Assembly (NCBI RefSeq): GCF_000775995.1
Contig: NZ_CP009227.1
Coordinates: forward strand, 930,001-994,000
Source: Treponema sp. OMZ 838
GTDB taxonomy: Bacteria > Spirochaetota > Spirochaetia > Treponematales > Treponemataceae
DNA: 64,000 nt
Direction of reading: 5' to 3'
This document shows, piece after piece, positions 1 through 8,088 of this stretch. Positions within the stretch are counted from its first letter, which is position 1, and each line of letters opens with the position of its first letter. A program made the translations under genes and the position numbers. Under the pieces are notes generated by a model. That model had not been told where the DNA came from. It ran no database searches and saw only the letters and a list, made by a program, of their open reading frames with translations.

Positions 1-500
1 CTCGCGATTATATGAGTCCAATCATTCGGAATAATTGCCCCCAAATCAAATTGCAAAGCGGCGCCTAAATTAGCAGTGTAAAATGCGTTTTTAAAGTTAA
101 TAGGAACTTTGTTCGTTGTGCCGGAAACATCCTGATTTAAGGCAAGGCCGTGCCATCCTGCAAGTGTCCACCCGGATCCAATACTGGCACCTCCATATAC
201 TTCCAAAAAGGCGAGCGGAGTCCAGACCACATCAAACTTTCCTTCGACGGTAACCGGCGTAAGTTCCGCCCCTAGTTTAAATTTAATATTATTACCACGC
301 ATAAACGGATTATCAAAGTTCAAAACCGGAACTTTAATAACTTCTGTCACATTCAGCTTGCCGGCCCAAGGATAGGTAATAGCCAGATTGATATTTGTCG
401 AATATTTTATCTTTGACTTTTCCTCTGCCCCTTCTTCCTGTGCAGAAAGCGTACTGAGAATCAGCAGGGCACCAATCACCGATGCAATCAGTTTCTTCAT
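1..500 (-). CDS. Outer-membrane-type beta protein, 5' part only
   Basis: The reading frame runs off the left edge, so only about the first 166 residues are visible. It opens MKKLIASVIGALLILSTLSA, a typical signal peptide with cleavage likely after SA. Alternating polar and apolar stretches rich in Gly, Asn, Tyr and Trp follow, as in treponemal beta-barrel outer-membrane proteins. A Shine-Dalgarno TAAGGAGT sits 5-7 bases before the ATG. The class is inferred from composition and signal peptide; I do not recognise a specific family. A periplasmic protein is possible. Confidence 0.6.
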   Translation of the reverse strand, partial: MKKLIASVIGALLILSTLSAQEEGAEEKSKIKYSTNINLAITYPWAGKLNVTEVIKVPVLNFDNPFMRGNNIKFKLGAELTPVTVEGKFDVVWTPLAFLEVYGGASIGSGWTLAGWHGLALNQDVSGTTNKVPINFKNAFYTANLGAALQFDLGAIIPNDWTHIIA

Positions 501-647
501 AAAACACTCCTTAGACTGCTCGTTTTTTTCACGACAACGTAATATAAAAACAACGTTGCATAAAAACGGCACACTATCAAGCCTACACGGATGCTGCTTT
601 TTATGCAAGACCTGCCCAGCCCCCATCCCCCAAAGTATATTCCTGTG

Positions 648-675
648 TTGTCTTTTCTTTTATTTATGCTATAGT
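648..675 (+). promoter_or_regulatory. Sigma-70-like promoter for the deacylase gene
   Basis: TTGTCT (648-653), a 16-base spacer, then TATAGT (670-675) preceded by TGC, an extended -10. The predicted start is near 682, giving a short leader with AAGGAGAT before the ATG at 712. Confidence 0.5.
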
Positions 676-711
676 ATTTAAAGAACCGGATAAGGTACAA
701 GGAGATTTTTT

Positions 712-1203
712 ATGACACCTGCCGAACACGTTTACAAAGCATTGCAAGATATGGGTATCAGTTACGAAGTTGTCGAACACCCGCCGGCTTTAACTACAGA
801 AGAAGCCGACAAATACATCGAAGGCAAAGAAGGGTGCCGGACAAAAACGCTCTTTTTGCGAAACAGAAATAAAAAACGGTGCATTCTACTCATTATGGAC
901 GAAATGAAACGGCTTGATATGAAAAAGTATGCGGAAATGCTCGAAGAAAAAGAATTTAAATTTGCTTCAGCAGAATTATTGGCAGAAAAGCTCGGTCTCG
1001 CAGCAGGAGTTGTGTCGCCGTTCGGTTTATTAAACAACACCGCACACGATGTCCCCGTATACTTTGATAAATCAATGCTTGACGAATATCGCATTTTAAC
1101 CTTTCATCCGAATGAAAATACAGCGACGGTTTTTATCGATTCCGGCGACCTGCAGCGTTTTATCAAAAACACGGGACACGAGTATTTTATCATTAATGCA
1201 TAA
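712..1203 (+). CDS. YbaK/ProX-type aminoacyl-tRNA editing deacylase
   Basis: This 163-residue protein covers the whole YbaK/EbsC/ProXp fold, the free-standing relatives of the ProRS editing domain that hydrolyse mischarged Ala- or Cys-tRNA(Pro). Visible features are the N-terminal VVEHPPALTTEEA segment, TKTLFLRNRNKKRCILLI, where a Lys typical of the active site lies, and SPFGLLNN followed by VPVYFDK. That arrangement is closest to the prolyl-tRNA deacylase PrdX/ProXp-ala branch. AAGGAGAT precedes the ATG with good spacing. Substrate choice (Ala or Cys) is inferred. It is transcribed alone from the promoter at 648-675. Confidence 0.85.
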   Translation: MTPAEHVYKALQDMGISYEVVEHPPALTTEEADKYIEGKEGCRTKTLFLRNRNKKRCILLIMDEMKRLDMKKYAEMLEEKEFKFASAELLAEKLGLAAGVVSPFGLLNNTAHDVPVYFDKSMLDEYRILTFHPNENTATVFIDSGDLQRFIKNTGHEYFIINA

Positions 1204-1261
1204 GACTTCTAAAAACAGCTTGATGCGTTTACCCGATGTAGACATCAGGCATATTGGTAAG

Positions 1262-2257
1262 TTATGTAAGCGGCAAGCGATCGATCTGCAAAACGGCATT
1301 TTTTGAGCGTGCATAGCTTTGCAGCCATCGTTTTACGGGAATAGTCCAATCATTTTCATGGGCACCCTCTAAAAGGAGGCGTTCAAACATAAAGTGAATG
1401 TGTGACCTCACTTCTTGTTTGACCTGCTCAGAAAGTGTCTTGTCGTCGGCAAACAAACTGTTGATAATATCGACTCCTGCGCTTATCGTAAATCGGCCTT
1501 TCAGCACATACAGCATCATATACATTGCCGCAGGAATGCAATTTACACTGTGCTGCTTGATATACAATACACTTTCAATAATATGCCGCGCTCCTTCTTG
1601 TAATTCTTCCGTATAGAATTCCCGCTCTTCTTGTGTAAAATCCTCCTGTTTAAACACTTCGGCATAATAAACCGATGCAAGAACAACGATAGAAACGTGC
1701 AGACTTGGCACGCACAACAAATGAGGGTCTAAGGCATGAATTATTTTGAATGCCTTATCCGCTTTATAATCAGGGCGGTTTGTTGTCGTCATGCAAAAGC
1801 GGTATATCTTTGCAGCCCCTGAATATGCTTGTTCGATAATCGAAAGATATTCGGTGCAATACGGCAGCGCTTTTTTTATTCCAATCCGACGGAACAAAAA
1901 GGTCATCGGCCGGATCCAAAAATTCGTAAAATTCAAATAAATTTGTACTTTGTCGGGTGTAAAAGGAATTAATTCATCGAGAGAGTGGGATACGTCCAAA
2001 ATGGGAATCGTTTTAAAGTGCCATTTTACCGAAAACTGTAGCCAAAAAAAATCGCGTATAACGGTACGTAAAAAACGGAAGAGTACTTTTGCACTTTTGA
2101 TCCGGAAAGGAATAATCAAATACGGAAGGAACACGCCGTAAGAGTTAATTGTCCGCAGAGAGGATGCTTTTCCACTGACAGTACTTTTTATCATCAGTAA
2201 TATTGTATCGAAAAGCACAGCGCTATACAAGGCATCGTTTGTTGTACTATCCCACAT
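1262..2257 (-). CDS. Putative PAP2-like membrane protein (divergent)
   Basis: This 331-residue protein has hydrophobic N-terminal and central segments. The most telling stretch is TTTNRPDYKADKAF, about 20 residues later CVPSLHVSIVVLA, and later IKQHSVNCIPAAMYM. RP followed by PSLH recalls the first two motifs of the PAP2 phosphatase superfamily, including its AUR1-like lipid-phosphotransferase branch. The third motif, SR-H-D, is only partly suggested. If correct it would act on phospholipid or isoprenyl phosphates at the membrane. There is no clear Shine-Dalgarno. It stands convergent to the deacylase gene. The family call is tentative. Confidence 0.45.
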   Translation of the reverse strand: MWDSTTNDALYSAVLFDTILLMIKSTVSGKASSLRTINSYGVFLPYLIIPFRIKSAKVLFRFLRTVIRDFFWLQFSVKWHFKTIPILDVSHSLDELIPFTPDKVQIYLNFTNFWIRPMTFLFRRIGIKKALPYCTEYLSIIEQAYSGAAKIYRFCMTTTNRPDYKADKAFKIIHALDPHLLCVPSLHVSIVVLASVYYAEVFKQEDFTQEEREFYTEELQEGARHIIESVLYIKQHSVNCIPAAMYMMLYVLKGRFTISAGVDIINSLFADDKTLSEQVKQEVRSHIHFMFERLLLEGAHENDWTIPVKRWLQSYARSKNAVLQIDRLPLT

Positions 2258-2332
2258 ATCAGGTTCTTTACCTCATTTAAATATGCGAACAAAGATACAA
2301 ACTCGCTAAAGGCTTGACAATTTTCCAATATA

Positions 2333-2350
2333 ATAGAAAATATTTTCTAT
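2333..2350. promoter_or_regulatory. 18-bp perfect palindrome across the ctp start codon
   Basis: ATAGAAAATATTTTCTAT is a perfect inverted repeat from 2333 to 2350 and includes the first two bases of the ATG at 2349. A TATAAT sits at 2329-2334. No Shine-Dalgarno is visible, so the palindrome occupies the ribosome-entry and possible operator position. Confidence 0.45.
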
Positions 2351-3842
2351 GAAACCTCGAAAAATTTGGATTATTACCTGTTTATTTTCCGTTATTCTCA
2401 TTTCTACCGTATCGTATGCACCGTCTATCTTTGCTCAATCTCAGCAGGATCGGACTCAAAGTACGATACCGTATATGCAATACCTGCAATACTTAAATGA
2501 GGCGCTTCAACGCTATTATGTCGATGAGGTAAATCCGGAGGTGCTCTTTCAGGGCGCCGCGGAAGGAATGCTCAATGCACTCAAAGACCCGTATACCATG
2601 TATATCGACAACGGCAGTTTAACCGGCGTAGGATTGCAGGATACCACAACCGGCTACTTCGGCGGCATCGGTATTACCTTTACCAAGCCTACGGCTTCGG
2701 CAGCTGAACGCCCATCCTATATTGAAGTTGCGTCCGCCCTCGAAGGAACCCCTGCATGGAAAGCCGGTATTCAGGCAGATGACTTCATTACCGAAATCGA
2801 AGGAGAATCCGTTATCGAGATGACACAGGCGGATGTCGTGGCAAAGCTCCGCGGCAAAATCGGTACATCCGTTACCGTAACCGTTCGGCGCGGAAAGAAT
2901 ATGGAGTTTCCGGTTAAGCTGGTACGGGCTCGGATTGAAGTGCCGACCATTAAATACATGAAGCTCGATAAGGATATCGGCTATATCCGCCTGATAGAGT
3001 TTAATCCGAACGGTAGCCGCCGCATACGGGAAGCAATGGAAAGCCTACAAGCGGAAGGAGCAACCAAATTAGTACTCGATCTCCGAAATAATCCGGGGGG
3101 ACTTATCACTGCAGCAGTCGATACGGCGAGCCTTTTTATTAAAGAAGGGTTGATCGTTTCTACAAAATCGCGTATCCCGCAGAATAACCTTGAGTTTAAC
3201 ACAAACACTGCGATCGATGCGGTGTTTGCGGATGTGCCGCTTGTTGTGCTTATCAATAAAGGTTCAGCGAGCGCGTCGGAGATATTGGCGGGGGCATTAA
3301 AAGATTATAAGCGGGCATACCTCATCGGGGAAACCAGCTACGGAAAAGGTTCTGTACAGCAGATCTTTGATTTGACACAAAAAGATTCCTTTAAGATGAC
3401 GACTTCACGCTATTATACACCGAGTGACGCAAATATCGACAAAACCGGCATCAAACCGGACAAAGAGGCACAGCTGTTTCCACCGTTATCGGCAGATGAC
3501 GAAAAGCAGCTGGAAAAACTGTTCAAAGATGAAAAACTTTCCAACTTTGTAAAGAAGAACAAGGATTTAACCGCGGCACAAATTACCCGATATGCGGAAT
3601 CGCTCGCAAAAGAATATTCCTTGAACAAAGAATTGCTCCGCATCTTGATTCGGCAGGAATACAATAGAACGCATACCGCTCCGGCAGCTGATATTGAATA
3701 TGACGCGCCGCTGCAGGAAGCTGTCAAAATTCTTAAAAGCGGGACATTGCCGCAACTGCTGCGGAACAGCAAAACCGTGCGTCAAATGCAGGACGAAGCA
3801 GCTCAAGAAAAAGCCGCAGCCGACTTGAAGAAGGCTTCATAA
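2349..3842 (+). CDS. S41 carboxy-terminal processing protease
   Basis: This 497-residue exported serine protease cleaves C termini of periplasmic or membrane substrates. Residues 1-30 form a signal peptide or anchor. A PDZ domain follows (IGITF..., then ALEGTPAWKAGIQADDFI). The S41 catalytic core holds the nucleophile in GSASASEILAG and the general base Lys in ETSYGKGSVQ, the Ser-Lys dyad of the family. A helical C-terminal extension of about 110 residues is rich in Lys and Ala. It is first in a run with rsmE and a glycosyltransferase. The start lacks a Shine-Dalgarno and overlaps an 18-bp palindrome, which may matter for control. Confidence 0.93.
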   Translation: MKPRKIWIITCLFSVILISTVSYAPSIFAQSQQDRTQSTIPYMQYLQYLNEALQRYYVDEVNPEVLFQGAAEGMLNALKDPYTMYIDNGSLTGVGLQDTTTGYFGGIGITFTKPTASAAERPSYIEVASALEGTPAWKAGIQADDFITEIEGESVIEMTQADVVAKLRGKIGTSVTVTVRRGKNMEFPVKLVRARIEVPTIKYMKLDKDIGYIRLIEFNPNGSRRIREAMESLQAEGATKLVLDLRNNPGGLITAAVDTASLFIKEGLIVSTKSRIPQNNLEFNTNTAIDAVFADVPLVVLINKGSASASEILAGALKDYKRAYLIGETSYGKGSVQQIFDLTQKDSFKMTTSRYYTPSDANIDKTGIKPDKEAQLFPPLSADDEKQLEKLFKDEKLSNFVKKNKDLTAAQITRYAESLAKEYSLNKELLRILIRQEYNRTHTAPAADIEYDAPLQEAVKILKSGTLPQLLRNSKTVRQMQDEAAQEKAAADLKKAS

Positions 3843-3859
3843 ATCGGTATCACGAAACG

Positions 3860-4684
3860 ATGAAGCAATTTATTATCGAACAAGAGCCGGACAGTAATGG
3901 TCTACTCACCTTGAGCGGCAAGGCTTTTGTATACTTGATAAAAGTACGGCGTATGAGGGAAGGTGATATACTGCCGGCCGTGCTCCCGCAAAGCGGCACT
4001 GCCGATATGGTCATCGATTCGATAAACACCGCAAAGAAAACGCTGCGGTTAAAGCGGCGTCCAACGCCCTTCAGTGTGTGCGGGGCGGCTGCTGCGGGTG
4101 CAACCAACGAAGCCGCAAACAGTTCGCTTGCGTATGCCGCACCTGCTGCCGACCTTATCTTGCTGCAATGGGTGCTCAAAGGCTCTAAAACCGACACCAT
4201 TATCCGGCAGGCAACGGAGGCAGGCGTGCGCGCCGTTTTGCCAGTAATCGGAGAATTTTCCATTGCAAAAAAACAAAACCCTGCACAGCTGGAACGGTTC
4301 AGGCGCATTATCAAAGAGGCGCGGCAGCAATCGGGCTCTCCGGTTGATACCATCGTTATGGAACCGGCGCCGCTTGCCGAAATGCTCAACACCTTAAAAA
4401 CGCTTGTACCGGCTGCTACTACCGTGTTTGCTCAGTGCAGCGAAGCCGCCGGGACATCCGTCGGATTTCACCAACTGCTTGCAGAAAAGCCTTCCCACAT
4501 CGTACTGGCAATCGGAGCGGAGGGAGGCATAAGCCCCGCGGAAGCAGCGATACTCCGTGAAGCGGCATTCCAAACCATTCATTTTAAAACGAACGTATTA
4601 CGTGCAGAAACCGCCGCACTGTATGCAATTGCAGCGGCGCAAACTACTATAAACGAGGCTGATCAGTGGCACTTACCCGTATAA
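3860..4684 (+). CDS. rsmE: 16S rRNA (uracil1498-N3)-methyltransferase RsmE
   Basis: RsmE methylates U1498 of 16S rRNA using S-adenosylmethionine. The SPOUT-fold hallmarks are present: LQWVLKGSKTDTIIRQATE, EARQQSGSP, AIGAEGGISPAEAAIL and NVLRAETAALYA, which form the knotted cofactor site. At 274 residues it is slightly longer than usual because of an Ala-rich insert (about residues 72-93) before the SPOUT domain. It lies 17 bases after ctp and its end overlaps the next gene by 19 bases, so translation is probably coupled. Confidence 0.95.
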   Translation: MKQFIIEQEPDSNGLLTLSGKAFVYLIKVRRMREGDILPAVLPQSGTADMVIDSINTAKKTLRLKRRPTPFSVCGAAAAGATNEAANSSLAYAAPAADLILLQWVLKGSKTDTIIRQATEAGVRAVLPVIGEFSIAKKQNPAQLERFRRIIKEARQQSGSPVDTIVMEPAPLAEMLNTLKTLVPAATTVFAQCSEAAGTSVGFHQLLAEKPSHIVLAIGAEGGISPAEAAILREAAFQTIHFKTNVLRAETAALYAIAAAQTTINEADQWHLPV

Positions 4685-5403
4685 ACCTTTTAACAATTCC
4701 TATCGATATCCTCCCCGATGAAGATATTGAGCAAACCATATTAGATATGCTGAGCAAAGGAGAACCTCAACATATCGTGTTCATTACAATCTGGGATTTG
4801 CTCAGAGCGCGCCGCGATGCGGAATACCGCGCAATGCTTGAACAAGCAGCGCTCTGTCTTCCGCTTTCAAGAAGTTTATTAAAAGCGGCGCAGTTCCTCA
4901 AACTTCCCGTACCGATTAGACGCGATTCTTTTGATATGATTATCAGAATTCTCAACATCATCGACTCGCATTATAAATCGCTCTACTTACTGGGCGGACG
5001 GGCGCAAAACCTGCTCGATGCCGAACGCAATGTACACGTAACTTTTCCGGGTATCGGTATTGTCGGCCGTTTTAACGGTTTCTACCGCAAGACTATGGAA
5101 CAGGACATTATCCTTTCGATTGTCAAAGCCCATCCCGCCCTGCTGATTGCCGGAAATGGGCTTCCCGGCGGCGTCCGATGGATTTATCGGAATAAAGCGA
5201 AATTGCCCGCAAGCATCTTTATCCACAACAACGATATCATCGATATCTTTGCAAAACGTAAAAAGCGTATTTCGGACACTGCATTTCGGAAAGGGCATGA
5301 GTTTTGGCCGCAGCTGCTGCGCAATCCTTTTAAAGCATTCTATATATTCCGTTACGCCCTCTTTTTGCTGATTGTGCTGTTCTACCGATTGTTCAAAACA
5401 TAA
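4666..5403 (+). CDS. WecG/TagA/CpsF family glycosyltransferase
   Basis: This 245-residue enzyme belongs to the family that adds N-acetylmannosamine or a related sugar to a lipid-linked acceptor in surface polysaccharide or teichoic acid synthesis. Family features include an N-terminal NLLTIPIDIL strand, LCLPLSRSLLKAAQFL, then SLYLLGG and FPGIGIVGRFNGFY, then LLIAGNGLPGGVRWIYRN. The C terminus is amphipathic and hydrophobic (FRYALFLLIVLFYRLF), suiting membrane attachment. The start lies inside rsmE. The sugar and acceptor cannot be read from sequence. Confidence 0.85.
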   Translation: MALTRINLLTIPIDILPDEDIEQTILDMLSKGEPQHIVFITIWDLLRARRDAEYRAMLEQAALCLPLSRSLLKAAQFLKLPVPIRRDSFDMIIRILNIIDSHYKSLYLLGGRAQNLLDAERNVHVTFPGIGIVGRFNGFYRKTMEQDIILSIVKAHPALLIAGNGLPGGVRWIYRNKAKLPASIFIHNNDIIDIFAKRKKRISDTAFRKGHEFWPQLLRNPFKAFYIFRYALFLLIVLFYRLFKT

Positions 5404-5479
5404 CACGGTCTAACTTCGACTGCTGATACAAAATCCATATTTTGTTCGACCGGTGCATTTTAAGGATATACATACCACT

Positions 5480-6778
5480 ATGAAAACGCACTATTTACTT
5501 GATACGGAAACAGTAAAGACCTACCTCGTTGAACAGCTGCGGTTATTTTCCCACGATGACCCGCTCGATGCGGAAGAAATCGGGGACGGAAACATCAACT
5601 ATGTATTCCAAGTGCGCTCTCGTATCAGTGGAAAAAGCATTATTGTAAAACAAGCAGACCGGTTGCTCCGCTCATCGGGACGTCCGCTCGACATTACCCG
5701 CAGCAGAAGAGAGGTGGAAGCGCTCCGCATTTACGCTGCCCTTACCCCGCAGTTCATACCTCAAATATATGCCTACGACGATACAATGAGCGCTATCTGT
5801 ATGGAAGATATTTCCTATTGCGGTAATTTACGGAAGGAACTGATGGCAGGGCGTCCGCTTCCGGCAAATTTCGCGGAAAATGCAGCTTCTTTTTTAGCCG
5901 ATGCGGTTTTCGCGACAAGCGATTTGTTTTTGTCTCCGGAAGAAAAGAAGGAGCGGGTAAAAGCTTTTATCAATCCCGAACTATGCGCAATTTCCGAAAC
6001 GCTCGTGTTTTCCGAACCGTACTGCAACGGAAAAAACCGCAACCGCATTACCCCCGGTAACGAGAGCTTTATTCGAAAAACACTTTACACCGATGAAGTG
6101 CTTAAAGCCGAAGTCGCTTCGCTGCGGGAAATCTTTATGAATAAGGCAGAGGCTCTTATCCACGGTGATTTACACACCGGTTCGATTTTTATCGGCAGCA
6201 GAGCCGGCATACCTATCGATACGAATGCCACTTCCGATAGGAATGCAACGAACGAACCGTGTACCGAGCCGTGCATGAAAATTATCGACCCCGAATTTGC
6301 CTTTTACGGCCCGATCGGATATGACCTCGGTAATATTATCGCAAATCTTTATTGTTCTTTGATGTACGCTGCTTTCAGCCACAAAAAGCTCTCCGCCGCC
6401 GATGATTTTGATGATTTTATTGAGCGGATAGCCGCCGCAATAGAAGCACTCCCGCAGCTTTTTACCGCAAAGGCGTTGAAACGGTGTAAAACAGTTCCAT
6501 TAAGCGACCCGCTCTACAACGAACGGTATATCCGGTGGCGGCTTTCTGAAATACTTGCCGATGCCTACGGCTTTGCCGGTACGGAAATAATCCGCCGCGC
6601 GGTCGGGGACACAAAAACCGCTGAGTTCGATGCGATGGGGCAGGACACACGCCGCATTACTATGGAACGCATTGTAATAAAAACCGCTTGCACGCTCATC
6701 AAGCGGCGACGGCAAACAGGAATCGGAGAGCGTGCAGTTACATATTTTAGGGAAGCGCTTTTACGCAGCGGCGTATAA
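5480..6778 (+). CDS. mtnK: S-methyl-5-thioribose kinase-type phosphotransferase
   Basis: A kinase of the aminoglycoside-phosphotransferase fold, closest to methylthioribose kinase, which phosphorylates methylthioribose in methionine salvage. Seen are EIGDGNINYVFQV (nucleotide loop), SIIVKQAD (ATP-contacting Lys), LIHGDLHTGSIF (catalytic loop) and IIDPEFAFYGPIGYDLGN, the signature of MTR kinases. An Asn/Thr-rich insert of about 20 residues separates the last two motifs, which are normally closer. I chose the ATG at 5480, preceded by AAGGA, over an upstream GTG without a ribosome site. No other methionine-salvage gene is in the window. Confidence 0.82.
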   Translation: MKTHYLLDTETVKTYLVEQLRLFSHDDPLDAEEIGDGNINYVFQVRSRISGKSIIVKQADRLLRSSGRPLDITRSRREVEALRIYAALTPQFIPQIYAYDDTMSAICMEDISYCGNLRKELMAGRPLPANFAENAASFLADAVFATSDLFLSPEEKKERVKAFINPELCAISETLVFSEPYCNGKNRNRITPGNESFIRKTLYTDEVLKAEVASLREIFMNKAEALIHGDLHTGSIFIGSRAGIPIDTNATSDRNATNEPCTEPCMKIIDPEFAFYGPIGYDLGNIIANLYCSLMYAAFSHKKLSAADDFDDFIERIAAAIEALPQLFTAKALKRCKTVPLSDPLYNERYIRWRLSEILADAYGFAGTEIIRRAVGDTKTAEFDAMGQDTRRITMERIVIKTACTLIKRRRQTGIGERAVTYFREALLRSGV

Positions 6779-7104
6779 GCATTAGCACCAATCCGACGGT
6801 ATGATAATAGCATAGAGCATGCGCTGAATTTTTTTGCGCTTTTCTTGCCCGACGAATTAATACATTCCCAATTAAATCAGTGTTTCGACATCTTCCTTAT
6901 TTAAGCCTGTTGCTTTTGCAATATTTTCAACGGATAACCCGAAGTGTAAGAGATTCTTTGCCGTTTCGAGTGCTTTTTGGTGGGCACCTTCGGTGAGGCA
7001 GAGAGTTTTACCTTGTTGTATTCCAAGCATTAAACTTTCTTCTCTCTGTACTGCAATATCGGTATCATAATCATATTCGGCTATTAAGATATTTCATACC
7101 TCCT

Positions 7105-7325
7105 CTTTTGAAAATACGTGCATCTACACTTCGTTATTTCACAAAAATTAGTCCTCAACGTACAAAAAGCACGCCTGCGGTTAATTTTTGTTCATGCCTC
7201 GTAATTTCAGAGCGGACACGGATGTCCGTGAAATTAGGTAGAAGCGAGATTTGTGTTATGCACAAATCTCGTCGTTGGGCAGTTATACACGGACGTACAA
7301 CTGCCCAACAGGCTATTTGCAAAAG
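7105..7325 (+). repeat. Palindromic element copy E1, with hairpin module inside
   Basis: Begins CTTTTGAAAATA (7105-7116) and ends TATTTGCAAAAG (7314-7325), nearly perfect terminal inverted repeats. Its left half matches copies at 7941, 35202 (inverted) and 48736, including TCCTCAACGTA and ACGCCTGCGGTTAATTT. Unlike the other copies it also holds a complete three-hairpin module (7213-7309) before its right end. It lies in the broken Rpn gene. Confidence 0.75.
7213..7309 (+). repeat. Three-hairpin module, copy 1
   Basis: Hairpin 1 is CGGAC-ACGGAT-GTCCG (7213-7228). After the linker GAAG comes hairpin 2, CGAGATTTGTG with loop TTATG (7245-7271). Hairpin 3 (7274-7309) has 15-base arms with one mismatch around the loop ACGGAC. 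Loops and linkers match copies at 7401 and 8089, while the arms of hairpin 3 are different in each. Confidence 0.7.
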
Positions 7326-7400
7326 AGCTGGTTCTTATGGATCGTAATCAGTTTATCAGTTTTTGACTTTTATCGGTAGAGGCCTTTTTCCGTATCTACT

Positions 7401-7494
7401 CCGCCATGGACGGCGGTGTTTTCCAGCAGAAGCAATGTTTTGCCGAATGGCAAAACTCGTGTTTCCCGATAGACACGGATGTCTATCGGGAAAC
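7401..7494 (+). repeat. Three-hairpin module, copy 2
   Basis: Hairpin 1 is CCGCC-ATGGAC-GGCGG (7401-7416); after CCAGCAGAAGCAA comes hairpin 2, GTTTTGCC-GAAT-GGCAAAAC (7437-7456); hairpin 3 (7461-7494) has perfect 14-base arms around ACGGAT. It is embedded in the Rpn remnant directly after the nuclease-core codons. Confidence 0.7.
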
Positions 7495-7771
7495 GACATC
7501 TCAACATCAATTTTGCGCCCGTCGCTTAAGCGGATTTTTATGTCGAGCCGTCCGGCTTTCTGGTTATAAAATTGCGGAATCTGCTCGCTGTTTTCGATAC
7601 GGACATCATCAAAATCATCCTGACTCAAAAGAGTAACCAAGGAAATAAATTCGATCATAATATCCTTATTTTCCTCGGTTCCAAAAAGCTTTTTGAACGC
7701 ATAATCATTTCGCGCCGTAAAACGCATTGGGATGTTATAAGGTTTTCTGACCATCTTCTGACTCCATATAC

Positions 7772-7785
7772 CGCCACGGATGGCG
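7772..7785 (+). repeat. Isolated first hairpin of the module
   Basis: CGCC-ACGGAT-GGCG matches hairpin 1 of the three-hairpin module, without the rest. It lies just upstream of the Rpn start codon. On the minus strand the surrounding bases read AIRGGIW, faintly like the RVHRGGSW of FGE domains, so it could instead be a gene remnant. Confidence 0.4.
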
Positions 7786-7940
7786 ATACTAACACGGTTA
7801 GAACCGCTACAGCCAACGGTAGCATTGAACAATGAGCATCCTCTCAAACCGCTAGCCCTGTAAAATCTTATTGCAATACTTCCTGCATCGGCTGATTGCG
7901 ACGTGTGCAAGTACGGGGGTGATATGCAGAGCATATTCTC

Positions 7941-8063
7941 CTTTTGCAAATATACGTCGCATCTACTTCGTTGCTGCACACAAATTAATCCTCAACGTAT
8001 CATAGATACGCCTGCGGTTAATTTGTGCTCGCGCCTCGTATCTGCATCGTCTATTTGCAAAAG
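7941..8063 (+). repeat. Palindromic element copy E2
   Basis: A 123-bp element with ends CTTTTGCAAATA (7941-7952) and TATTTGCAAAAG (8052-8063), perfect inverted repeats. Inside, AAATTAA pairs with TTAATTT and CGTATC with GATACG, so nearly the whole unit can fold into one long hairpin. A three-hairpin module starts 25 bases after its right end. No open frame is present. Confidence 0.8.
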
Positions 8064-8088
8064 CTTACGGAAAATGGCTGTTCAGTAG

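Larger units (their letters stand above)
6872..7754 (-). pseudogene. Rpn-family PD-(D/E)XK nuclease/transposase, interrupted
   Basis: Two pieces of one gene of the Rpn (recombination-promoting nuclease, YhgA-like) family remain. The 5' piece (about 7754-7495) reads MRFTARNDYAFKKLFGTEE through LDIKIRLSDGRKIDVEM and contains the nuclease core. The 3' piece (about 7097-6872) reads ILIAEYDYDTDIAVQREES to ATGLNKEDVETLI and a stop, the usual C-terminal helical tail. The roughly 395 bases between them are mostly palindromic repeats (7105-7325 and 7401-7494). Complete family members are near 300 residues, so the middle is lost. GGAG precedes the ATG at 7754. An open frame continues upstream of 7754 but is unlike the family. 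Confidence 0.75.

Noticed and set aside
2314-2334. TTGACA followed by TATAAT upstream of ctp as a standard promoter
   Set aside because: The two boxes are only 9 bases apart, far from the 16-18 needed, so they cannot act together as a sigma-70 promoter.
7356-7979. A single 207-codon protein covering the Rpn start
   Set aside because: Only residues 76 to about 160 are Rpn-like; both ends are translated repeats, so the real start is 7754 and the 3' part is interrupted.
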